DNA of 64,000 bases from an uncultured Muribaculaceae bacterium (GTDB lineage: Bacteria > Bacteroidota > Bacteroidia > Bacteroidales > Muribaculaceae): contig CAJUKF010000009.1 in assembly GCA_910587355.1 (NCBI GenBank), positions 3,765 to 67,764 of the forward strand, read 5' to 3'. Positions within the stretch are counted from its first letter, which is position 1. The number at the start of each line of letters is the position of its first letter. A program made the position numbers and the translations under genes. Shown one piece after another: positions 43,327 through 51,335 of this stretch. The notes under the pieces were generated by a model. The model did no database searches. It was not told where the DNA came from and worked only from the letters and a program-made list of their open reading frames with translations.

Positions 43327-44004
43327 TTAGCGGATAACGATTTTGCCGGATTTGTTGGCTACGTTGTAGATGTAGATGCCGGGGGTAAGGTGGCCGAGGT
43401 CGGCTGAGCCTGCACCTTCGATAGACTCGGAGTAAGCGAGATTGCCGGCGATGCTGTATACACGGAGCATCGCGGGAGCGTTTACGGTGTAGCCGAGAAC
43501 GTTGCCGCTGAATGTGAATGCATTGTCTTTGGTTGCCACGTTTTCAACGCCCGACTGAGTGGTATCATAAGCGATGTTGAATTTGACAGTGGAGTGCATG
43601 TTGTCGGCAACGGTGATTGTCATCGAGCCGGAAGATGCGGGAAGTTCCGGATAAGGAAGGAATTGTATGTGAGCTTCGAAGTCTGCTGATTTCTTTTGAA
43701 ATGTCATAGGATTATTCTCGCTGAGACATACTCCACTGTTGTCGCATATCGATATATTAGTTGGTTGAGTTCCGCTTGTATGGGCAGATGTATACGATAT
43801 GGTGAGCTGAGTCATATTTGTGCTGAAATTGAGCTCGGCTGCCGCGGTGTGAACAACACCCTGTTCGACTGTGAAATTATCAGCATAAAAAGTAATTGTC
43901 TCGCCATTCTTTACAGGGTTGCCATTAGCTGTTACGGTGACCAAAGCATTGGCTGCTGAGGCTCCGAGCAGAGCTGCTGCAAATAGAGTAATAAGTTTCT
44001 TCAT
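43327..44004 (-). CDS. Small secreted protein with T9SS sorting tail
   Basis: A 225-residue protein with signal peptide (MKKLITLFAAALLGASAANA). Residues ~22-150 are beta-rich, with no recognised enzyme motif and only two cysteines (residues ~87-93), close to each other. The C-terminal ~70 residues (YTVNAPAMLRVYSIAGN...LTPGIYIYNVANKSGKIVIR) are a type A T9SS sorting domain. It is the last gene of the minus-strand cluster, 83 bp after the Omp28-like gene, but a terminator lies between. Probably a small cell-surface protein; role unknown. Confidence 0.75.
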   Translation of the reverse strand: MKKLITLFAAALLGASAANALVTVTANGNPVKNGETITFYADNFTVEQGVVHTAAAELNFSTNMTQLTISYTSAHTSGTQPTNISICDNSGVCLSENNPMTFQKKSADFEAHIQFLPYPELPASSGSMTITVADNMHSTVKFNIAYDTTQSGVENVATKDNAFTFSGNVLGYTVNAPAMLRVYSIAGNLAYSESIEGAGSADLGHLTPGIYIYNVANKSGKIVIR

Positions 44005-44041
44005 ATATGATGATTGTAAGTTTTTAATTATTCTTTTAATA

Positions 44042-44075
44042 AAGCTGTGTCAGAACTGATGTTTTGACACAGCTT
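44042..44075 (-). terminator. Terminator after the Omp28-like lipoprotein gene
   Basis: AAGCTGTGTCA and TGACACAGCTT form an 11-bp stem with a 12-nt loop, followed on the minus strand by a T-rich tract (TTATTAAAAG). Some read-through into the small T9SS gene is possible. Confidence 0.7.
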
Positions 44076-44087
44076 ATGTGTTTTGGT

Positions 44088-44897
44088 TTAATCGTCTTCT
44101 GATGTTTCTGTCGGTACGACGTCTGCCTCCGCAGCCTGAAGTATGCCGGTCGAATCGTAGATAAACGCCACAACGGCCATATTTTCGGGTTTCCAGCTGT
44201 CATCCAGAGTATAGGTGTACGATTTTTCGTCGAACACATTTTTCGATGCTGTGAATGATTCACCGTTTGTGCCGTTTACAGCAGCTCGGAACACGTGGTT
44301 ATGCACATATTCGAACTGGGGAACGCGGCCATTGAGCTGGTATGCAATGATGCCGCTTTCAATAAGCCATACCTGAAGATGACCGTTTATGTCGGCGGTC
44401 GGCTTTACGTTGACAGTGATAGAAAGTTCTTTTGAGCCCTCGGGAAGGCCGGTGCTTATTTCTATAGCGGCAGGGGCTTCGCGCTGCATCTCCTCGCGTA
44501 CATTCTTTGCCCATTCGTCGCGCCCCAATGCTTCAGTGCGACGGTCGACAACACCCGAGGGTAGTATCGGTGAGCCGGCATTTTTGTAATAAGCCTCGCC
44601 ATCGGTTGTGCCGAGGCCTTCGATTAACGGATTCGAGCCTACGGCAATGCTGAGGTTGCTTGCGTGGATACTTACGGGAATGAACGACGAACCGTACTGC
44701 TCGCGGAGCTGGGCTATGAATGTATGTCCTTCCGGGCAGTTAGGGCAGTTTTGGCCTGTAAATTCTTCTATAAGAACCGCGCGCTTGGGCTTGACAGCCT
44801 CAACCTCGATGTAGCGGTCGTCGGGGGAAATGCTGTCGCATGCGCTGAAGAGGAGCGCGGCGGCAGCAAAAGGTATTATGAACTTATTAATTTTCAC
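44088..44897 (-). CDS. Omp28-like outer-membrane lipoprotein with CxxC motif
   Basis: A 269-residue lipoprotein: lipobox LFSAC with lipid Cys at residue 20. A thioredoxin-like fold follows, with EEFTGQNCPNCPEGH (C51, C54), then FIPVSIHASN and ILPSGVVDR, the pattern of Omp28-related proteins. The C-terminal half is a beta-rich domain. The family's function is unsettled, but the CPNC pair and thioredoxin-like order suggest thiol-disulfide chemistry or a cofactor-tethering role. It follows the DUF6029 gene by 39 bp and is probably cotranscribed with the TlpA-like gene. Confidence 0.87.
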   Translation of the reverse strand: MKINKFIIPFAAAALLFSACDSISPDDRYIEVEAVKPKRAVLIEEFTGQNCPNCPEGHTFIAQLREQYGSSFIPVSIHASNLSIAVGSNPLIEGLGTTDGEAYYKNAGSPILPSGVVDRRTEALGRDEWAKNVREEMQREAPAAIEISTGLPEGSKELSITVNVKPTADINGHLQVWLIESGIIAYQLNGRVPQFEYVHNHVFRAAVNGTNGESFTASKNVFDEKSYTYTLDDSWKPENMAVVAFIYDSTGILQAAEADVVPTETSEDD

Positions 44898-44936
44898 AGT
44901 GTGATTGTTTTGAGGTGAGAGAGAAATGAAGATTAA

Positions 44937-46604
44937 TCAGAAGTTGTAGCTGTAGGAGAGCTGGAAGCCGCGGCTTGCGGGTACGTACCGGCAGACACCG
45001 CCCGAGCAGTTATAGCCGGCGCGCGTACGTCCGTAGCCTACCATGAGGCGGTTCGACTTGTAATTGGCGGTGACAGATGCCATATAATAGTGAAGGTCGG
45101 TCTCGCCGCAGTTCCACATATCGCTTACCGAGAACATGAAGTAGGGTAGTACAGAGAGTTCGAGAAGACCGAAGCACCAGTCGCCCTTGTCCTGTTTTGT
45201 GCCGAGATACTGCACTTCGCCGCGGAGAGTGAGCTTGCGGTTGAAGCGGTATTTTGCATCGATTACACCGATATGCGAGTTGACCATGCCATCGTGGCCC
45301 TCAATCACACCCTTGTTGTATCGCTGATACATGTACATGGCGTTGAGGTGGAAGTCGGAGGTGATGCGCTTCTCCATCTGGATGTTGATGTCCTGATAGT
45401 AAAGTCCTCCCATTTTGAAGAACGGGGTAGAGCCGCCGTCGGTGCCGTACTGCGAGCCGTTGAATGTCTCGCCGGGCTTGTGGACCAGACCGCGTATATA
45501 GCTGACGTTGAGGTTGAATTTCGTGCCGTACTTGCCGCCCATGGCAGTCTTGCGCTTGAAGTTGTAAGCGAAAGCGCCCTGAAATGCCCATTCGCCGGGA
45601 GCTGCCTGAGTAGCATAGGGATACATTGCTGCAAGAGCATATGTGTGCTGATAGGCGAATGCCGGCATGTTGTTGAGGAAAGCGGCTGTGAGTGTCTGGG
45701 TGCGCTTTGAGCGGAACGCCATATTCTCGCTGCGCTTGGCCTGAACGAGGGCGCTGAATCCCTTCCTGGCATAGGAGCCCGAAAGCATTATAGCCGTACC
45801 GGTGCGGTAAGTGTAGTTGTTGTCGGCCGATGGGTCGGAGCCTTTCCACGCGAATTCACCGAGGAAGTCCCATGCATTGCGGTTGAAGTGCGTGCGTAGG
45901 TCGAACGAATGTACGTTGAGCGGCAGATTGAGCTTGTAGTTGGTGCCCGGAACGATGATATCCTCGTCTTTTTCGTGCTTGAACACATAGGAGGCACCTA
46001 CTGTCCAGCTTATGTTGCGGTCGCGAAGTGCCTGCGAATACTGTTCGAGAGCAGCCTCAGCATCAGCACCGGCGATTTTAGTGCGCATGTCCCAGTCCCA
46101 GAATCGGCGCTGCACACCGCCGAGGGCTGTGAGCCGCAGGCCTTTGACGGCATTTACTTTCACGCGGGCGCCGCGGATAGAGTTGTCGATGCCGAGCGAG
46201 CGCTCTTCGTAAGTGCGGAGTATGAAACCGCTGCCGAACTGCTCGTAGAAGTCGCCGAGGGTGAGTTCGCAGTTGCGGTATTTGCCTTTTACGAATATGT
46301 TTGCAAGGCCCCAGCCCTTGAATGCTTTTTCAAATCCGGGGAGGGGGTGCTCGAGGTATTCGATGCGTGCGCCACCGTCGACATATTTACTGAATACGCT
46401 GGCATTGGCGTAGAAGTTGCCGAGAATTTTGTCGGAGTAGTGCTCGGTGCCGATGTCGTAGTCGTCTTCGGGAAAAAGGACATCGGCCTGTACATTTCCA
46501 TGTACAGACACTTTGTTGGCGATGCCGTCGCCTGCGTATTGTGCGGCCGCAGGCAGTGAGGCCATGAGTACGACAGGCAGTAAGAGCCTGCTTGCTTTGT
46601 TCAT
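44937..46604 (-). CDS. DUF6029 family outer-membrane beta-barrel protein
   Basis: A 555-residue protein with signal peptide (MNKASRLLLPVVLMASLPAAAQ). It consists of repeated amphipathic strands with aromatic girdles (GKYRNCELTLGDFYEQFGSG, ITSDFHLNAMYMYQRYNKG, KLTLRGEVQYLGTKQ) and ends FQLSYSYNF with terminal Phe, as in outer-membrane barrels. I assign it to DUF6029 from its overall pattern and its location beside an Omp28-like lipoprotein, an association I recall in Bacteroidota. Function unknown. It is 28 bp downstream of the TlpA-like gene. Confidence 0.78.
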   Translation of the reverse strand: MNKASRLLLPVVLMASLPAAAQYAGDGIANKVSVHGNVQADVLFPEDDYDIGTEHYSDKILGNFYANASVFSKYVDGGARIEYLEHPLPGFEKAFKGWGLANIFVKGKYRNCELTLGDFYEQFGSGFILRTYEERSLGIDNSIRGARVKVNAVKGLRLTALGGVQRRFWDWDMRTKIAGADAEAALEQYSQALRDRNISWTVGASYVFKHEKDEDIIVPGTNYKLNLPLNVHSFDLRTHFNRNAWDFLGEFAWKGSDPSADNNYTYRTGTAIMLSGSYARKGFSALVQAKRSENMAFRSKRTQTLTAAFLNNMPAFAYQHTYALAAMYPYATQAAPGEWAFQGAFAYNFKRKTAMGGKYGTKFNLNVSYIRGLVHKPGETFNGSQYGTDGGSTPFFKMGGLYYQDINIQMEKRITSDFHLNAMYMYQRYNKGVIEGHDGMVNSHIGVIDAKYRFNRKLTLRGEVQYLGTKQDKGDWCFGLLELSVLPYFMFSVSDMWNCGETDLHYYMASVTANYKSNRLMVGYGRTRAGYNCSGGVCRYVPASRGFQLSYSYNF

Positions 46605-46632
46605 GATGAGATGATTACCGGTTTACAAAGAC

Positions 46633-47127
46633 TTATTCCTTGGCAAGGATTTCGCGTATTTTGTCAATCACGGCCTGCTCTGAGCCTTCGGTGTAACCGC
46701 TGTGCGAATATACGATGTTGCCCTTGCCGTCGAGCACGAAAATGTGGGGAATGGCCTGAACACCCATGGCGCGCATGAAGTCGCCGTTGGGGTCGAGAAG
46801 CACGTCGTACTCCCAGCCTTCCGACTCTACGGTGGGCTTGACCTTATTTATATTGTGTGCCTCGTCTTCCGAGACTGCGATGAGTTTCATGCCTGTTTCG
46901 TCCTGCCAGTCAGCATAGACTTCGTGGATAGCGCGGAGTTCACGCTTGCAGGGATGACACCAGTCGGCGAAGAAACTGATTACGAAAGGCTTGCCGTCGT
47001 TTGACAGCTGTGATACGTTGACAACCTTGCCTTCGAGATTCTTAAGCTCGACAGAGGGAAGCTGTGCACTTGCGGTGCAGGCGATGAACAGAGCGGCGAT
47101 AACCGAGAATAATTTTGTTAATTTCAT
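46633..47127 (-). CDS. TlpA-like secreted thioredoxin
   Basis: A 164-residue periplasmic thioredoxin-fold protein. I use the second ATG (MKLTKLFSVIAALFIACTASA), giving a standard signal peptide; an ATG two codons earlier is possible. The active site is FFADWCHPCKREL (C57, C60), with the cis-proline region MGVQAIPHIFVLDGKG. TlpA/ResA proteins reduce disulfides in exported proteins. It is the first gene of the minus-strand cluster leading to DUF6029 and the Omp28-like lipoprotein, so it may supply reductant to them. Confidence 0.9.
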   Translation of the reverse strand: MKLTKLFSVIAALFIACTASAQLPSVELKNLEGKVVNVSQLSNDGKPFVISFFADWCHPCKRELRAIHEVYADWQDETGMKLIAVSEDEAHNINKVKPTVESEGWEYDVLLDPNGDFMRAMGVQAIPHIFVLDGKGNIVYSHSGYTEGSEQAVIDKIREILAKE

Positions 47128-47214
47128 ATTCACTTGCTGATTTTGCTGGATTTCGACAGACCGGAACAGGTAGCTTTGAACAGGTCCGCAGGAGTGGAGA
47201 AATGTTTAACGATG

Positions 47215-47222
47215 CAAAGGTA
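47215..47222 (-). promoter_or_regulatory. -7 promoter box for TlpA-like gene
   Basis: On the minus strand this reads TACCTTTG, matching TAnnTTTG, 87 bp before the chosen start codon. No good -33 box is visible. Confidence 0.5.
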
Positions 47223-47287
47223 GAGAAATAAATGCAAAGATTGAGTAAAAGTATCAAAAAAAATGTGACAGATTGAAGAATTATTAT

Positions 47288-47295
47288 TAAATTTG
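47288..47295 (+). promoter_or_regulatory. -7 promoter box for the large T9SS protein
   Basis: TAAATTTG matches TAnnTTTG about 150 bp before the start codon. The upstream -33 region is imperfect. Confidence 0.4.
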
Positions 47296-47446
47296 AGGCC
47301 GAAATGGTACTTGATTGCCCTCCTAATTGAAAAAATCTGCTGTTTTCATGACATTCTGACTAATCGGAACGAAAGATATCTGCCGGACATCATTGACCGG
47401 CGGCATGTTTTTTCCATATTTGTAATTATCAGTAATTATATATCAT

Positions 47447-50400
47447 ATGAATTTTATTTACAGATTATTAACACTTGTAGTGGCCGTAACACCTTTTGTG
47501 TTGTCGGCTGAAGTCGCCGCGCCCAAAATCACGGGTCTGCACGCTCTCTACACCCGTCTGTCGGATAATGGCAAGTGGGCTGTAAGCGAGAAAGCCAGTG
47601 AGGTTGACGGCACTCTTGAACCTTCGGGCGGTATTCTGCTCAATATCGAGACTATGCAGAAACTTGACCTGTCGCCTGATGATGGCTTTGCCGGTGTAAG
47701 CGATGTCACCAACGATGGCAATATGGTTGTCGGTTCGTTCCAGACTCTCCCTGCTGTCTGGATTTCAGGCGAGGGCTGGGTACAGCTTCCTGTGCCTTCC
47801 GACTGTATGGCAGGCTATGTCTCTGCCGTAACTCCCGACGGCAAATACGGTGTGGGCTATGTTGTCCCCAAAATAAACTCTTCGTATGCCCGCCGTGCTG
47901 TATGCTATGACCTTACGTCCCGTGAAATCTTGGATTTGCCTAATCTGCCGGAGTTTGATATGCTCCATGAGGATATGGACCAGACTCGTTTTACGGATAT
48001 CTCTGCCGACGGTCGCTATATTATAGGCGATATGTCGTTCAGCTACATCCTGCCCGCCCAGCTCTGCGCTTTTGTCTACGACCGTGAGACCGAAGAGTAC
48101 ACTATGCTCGGCTTCAAGGACCATGTCGATAAAGACTGGGAGCCTCTGGTCAAAAACCTCAACCATATCGAAAGTCCTGTGATGAGCCCCAACGGCGAAT
48201 GGATTGCAGGCAGCGCATATATGGTAGAGCCTATTCCCGGTTCGGAGTATCCCAAAGAGTACAATGTCGTATTCCGCTATAATGTGAAGACCAATAATTT
48301 TGAGCTCTTCAACGGCGAAGACGACGCCGACTATCTCGCAACTCTGATTCTCAACGATGGTACTGTGATTGCCGGCAGCCCGGCAGCCAATCCCTACCGC
48401 TACGCCCACGTGCGTTCAGGCAATTATTACATCGCACTTGCCGATATCTACAAACAGAATTACGGCATCGACCTCGAGGCCGTGACAGGCAATGTGAACT
48501 CCGGTACTCCCTGGAGCGCTACTGCCGATGGCCGTACGTTCATCATGGGTCCGTCGCCCGAAGACTCCTATCTGCTTCAGCTCAACGAGTATATTCTCGA
48601 TGCTGCAAAGCGTGTCGATTTGCTCTCGGATTATAGTGTCAGCCCTGCCAACGGGAGCACAATGGGCCGTCTTTCAACTGTCACTCTCACTTTCTCCAGA
48701 AAGGTGGAGACCAACGGCAGCGCAACAGCCATCAAGTGCACAAAGTCGGATGGCAGCGATACCGGCTGGAGAGTCTCAAGCTGGAATGCCGACGGACGAA
48801 AAATCACTCTCGGCTATATGCCTAAAGAACTTAAGGCCGGAGAAGAATATACCATAACTATACCGGCCGGCCGTATCCGTGTGGCCGGTGATGCAAATGT
48901 AACGTCTCCCGAAATCAAGATTAATTTCAAAGGACGCGAATCCGGTGCCATAATAATGACCGGCGCGGCACCCGCCGACGGCAGCTCTGTAGCGGGCCTC
49001 AGTCTTGATTCCAATCCTTTGGTTCTTACATTCAACGCCGACATTCAGCTTACCGAGAATGCAGCCGGTGAACTATGGCGTACCGGCGAGTCGGCCGCTT
49101 ACTGCCAGCTGGCACTCCTCAGCGGCAAGACAAACGAAACCAGAAATCAGCTCCTCGTTTATCCTATTACCAGCCAGCATCTCTATGCCGGCACAGATTA
49201 TCAGGTTGTGATTCCTGCCGGAACAGTCACCGACATCTCCGGTGCCGGACCCAACGAAAAAATCGTGCTCAACTACAAGGGCTCGTATGTGCGCCAGATT
49301 TCCTCGGATGACAAATATCTCTTTAACTCGGCATGCGACAACTATGACGACTTCATTTTCTATGAAGGCGACCACCTTGTTACGGGCGACGCTCCCGCAT
49401 CGTGGGGATTCACCAAAGACAATCCCTGGTACATTGTCCGTTCGAGCGGCACTACATCCGATATGGCGTTTGCAGCGCACTCGATATTTACAACAAGCGG
49501 CACTTCAGATGACTGGATGGTGACACCCCAGCTTCTGATTCCCGATAAGGACTGCTATCTGTCGTTCGACGCACAGAGCTACCTCAACCTCTCTACCGAT
49601 GTCCTCAAAGTGTATGTCTACGAGTCAAAGAACGTATACAACTCGCTCAACAAGACCATTATCGACGATATACGTGCCAACGGTGACCTTATTTACAATG
49701 AGCGTCTCAGACCCGGCGAGTCGGAAGAAGACCTTGAAGGCGACTGGCAGAATGTTAAATTGCCGCTGGCAGCATACGCCGGTAAGGAAGTCTATATCGC
49801 ATTTGTGAACAATAATACCGACGGTAGCGCGATTTTTATCGATAATGTACAGGTAATTCATGACTTGCGTTTCCTTACAACTTTTGTAAACAGTGACCGC
49901 GTAGTTGCTCAGGAGAGCATTAACATCTCCGGCAACATCACAGTTTCGAGCGAAATTGACACTTACAGCAGCATTTCGCTCACACTCCGTGATGCCGACG
50001 ATACCGTTGTCGACGCTATCAGTGAAGACGGCCTCTCTCTTAAGAAAGGCGACGTATATCCCTTCACATTCAGCAAAGCTCTTCCGCTCTCTATCGGCGA
50101 ACGGACCAAATATTCTGTAATCGTGAAACTCGATGATGTCGAGTCGACCATAGCAGGCGGTGTCAGCAGCCTCAGCTTCGAGCCGGTTAAGAAAATTGTT
50201 GTCGAGGAGTATTCAGGCCGAGACTGTGCCAACTGTCCTCTTGGTATCCTTGCAATGGAAAATCTTGAGCGCACATATCCCGGCAGGGTGATACCCGTTA
50301 TTCTCCGTACGTACGGCAGTGACCCGTTGGGTACCGGTCTCGGTTCCTATACCTCATTCCTCGGGTTAAGTGCTGCTCCCTCGGGCCGCATCAACCGCGG

Positions 50401-51241
50401 CGACATAGAATCGCCTATGGTAAATGCCAACGGCAAGTATCTCTTCAGCGGGGCCGGTTATACAGATTCAAATACCGGGCTGCCCATTACGACCTGGTAT
50501 GATGTTGCTGCAAAGGAGATGAACAATCCCGCCGATGCCGAGATTTCTTTCTCGTCGGTTTACGATAAAGCCTCTAACAAAGCCAATGTGTCGGCTAAAG
50601 TGCGGAGCGCCATCAATATCGCCAATACTCCTATGAATGTATTTGCAGTGCTCGTCGAAGACAAGCTCGAGACGTATCAGCAGAGCAATGTATCGTCTTC
50701 GGAAGACGAGAATCTCGGCGAATGGGGCAAAGGCGGCATTTATGGTTCACCATATGTGTTCGGCTATATCATCAATGATGTTGCCCGCAATGCATACGGC
50801 ACTACCTACAACGGTACAAGCGGTCTTGTTCCTTCTACTCTCAACAGCGGCGAGGAGTATCCGTTCAGCCTCTCTCTTCCGCTTCCCGAAACAGTGGCAG
50901 TGGCAGAAAACTGCAAGATTGTGCTTATGCTCATCAATCCCGGCACGGGCGCTGTCATCAACGCCAATGTATGCGCTATTAACGGCGATACATCTGCCGG
51001 CGTAGAGGATACTGTTGTCAGTGATGCCGGAGCTCCGGCAATAAGCGTTGCCGACGGTGTAATTGCTGCGGCTGCCGACGGTGATGTTACAGTAAGTGTA
51101 TATGCAGTCGATGGCACTATGCTCGGCACAGCTGCCGCAGGCGGCATCGCAACTGTAGACCTGAGCGGATATAACGGTGTAGTCATTGTCAAGGCTTCGG
51201 CAAACGGTGCTGCAGTTACAGCTAAGGTCGTTGTAAAATAA
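47447..51241 (+). CDS. Large T9SS surface protein with propeller-like, Ig-like and CxxC Omp28-like modules
   Basis: A 1264-residue secreted multidomain protein. After a signal peptide (to ~residue 23), residues ~25-385 carry repeated SxDGxxxxG-type blades (ALYTRLSDNGKWAVS, SAVTPDGKYGVGY, DISADGRYIIGDMS, MSPNGEWIAGSA), like a beta-propeller. Two Ig-like Big_5-type modules follow (VSPANGSTMGRLSTVTLTFS, ~400-600). A jelly-roll like cleaved-adhesin/choice-of-anchor-J modules (DDWMVTPQLLIPDKDCYLSF, ~620-800) comes next. An Omp28-like module (~905-1185) has EEYSGRDCANCPLGILAMEN with C927 and C930. The last ~75 residues look like a T9SS tail (VSVYAVDGTMLGTAAAGG). Role unknown; it is transcribed divergently from the TlpA-like gene. 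Confidence 0.82.
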   Translation: MNFIYRLLTLVVAVTPFVLSAEVAAPKITGLHALYTRLSDNGKWAVSEKASEVDGTLEPSGGILLNIETMQKLDLSPDDGFAGVSDVTNDGNMVVGSFQTLPAVWISGEGWVQLPVPSDCMAGYVSAVTPDGKYGVGYVVPKINSSYARRAVCYDLTSREILDLPNLPEFDMLHEDMDQTRFTDISADGRYIIGDMSFSYILPAQLCAFVYDRETEEYTMLGFKDHVDKDWEPLVKNLNHIESPVMSPNGEWIAGSAYMVEPIPGSEYPKEYNVVFRYNVKTNNFELFNGEDDADYLATLILNDGTVIAGSPAANPYRYAHVRSGNYYIALADIYKQNYGIDLEAVTGNVNSGTPWSATADGRTFIMGPSPEDSYLLQLNEYILDAAKRVDLLSDYSVSPANGSTMGRLSTVTLTFSRKVETNGSATAIKCTKSDGSDTGWRVSSWNADGRKITLGYMPKELKAGEEYTITIPAGRIRVAGDANVTSPEIKINFKGRESGAIIMTGAAPADGSSVAGLSLDSNPLVLTFNADIQLTENAAGELWRTGESAAYCQLALLSGKTNETRNQLLVYPITSQHLYAGTDYQVVIPAGTVTDISGAGPNEKIVLNYKGSYVRQISSDDKYLFNSACDNYDDFIFYEGDHLVTGDAPASWGFTKDNPWYIVRSSGTTSDMAFAAHSIFTTSGTSDDWMVTPQLLIPDKDCYLSFDAQSYLNLSTDVLKVYVYESKNVYNSLNKTIIDDIRANGDLIYNERLRPGESEEDLEGDWQNVKLPLAAYAGKEVYIAFVNNNTDGSAIFIDNVQVIHDLRFLTTFVNSDRVVAQESINISGNITVSSEIDTYSSISLTLRDADDTVVDAISEDGLSLKKGDVYPFTFSKALPLSIGERTKYSVIVKLDDVESTIAGGVSSLSFEPVKKIVVEEYSGRDCANCPLGILAMENLERTYPGRVIPVILRTYGSDPLGTGLGSYTSFLGLSAAPSGRINRGDIESPMVNANGKYLFSGAGYTDSNTGLPITTWYDVAAKEMNNPADAEISFSSVYDKASNKANVSAKVRSAINIANTPMNVFAVLVEDKLETYQQSNVSSSEDENLGEWGKGGIYGSPYVFGYIINDVARNAYGTTYNGTSGLVPSTLNSGEEYPFSLSLPLPETVAVAENCKIVLMLINPGTGAVINANVCAINGDTSAGVEDTVVSDAGAPAISVADGVIAAAADGDVTVSVYAVDGTMLGTAAAGGIATVDLSGYNGVVIVKASANGAAVTAKVVVK

Positions 51242-51253
51242 AAAATATTCTAT

Positions 51254-51291
51254 AAGGCTCATGCCGGCCGGGTTACGCCGGCATGAGCCTT
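51254..51291 (+). terminator. Strong terminator
   Basis: AAGGCTCATGCCGGC and GCCGGCATGAGCCTT form a 15-bp stem with an 8-nt loop, followed by TTTT. It lies 13 bp after the stop codon of the 1264-residue protein and separates it from the next T9SS gene. Confidence 0.92.
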
Positions 51292-51335
51292 TTTACTTTT
51301 GTCAGACAATCAATATTTTAATTAAATCATTTGCA

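Larger units (their letters stand above)
47128..47446. other. Divergent promoter region between TlpA-like and 1264-residue genes
   Basis: About 320 bp without a gene. It contains a minus-strand -7 box at 47215-47222 for the TlpA-like gene and a plus-strand box at 47288-47295 for the large T9SS protein, so the two arms of the surface cluster are read outward from here. The plus-strand leader of ~145 nt contains a small TGCCG/CGGCA hairpin at 47381-47405 of unknown use. Confidence 0.6.
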
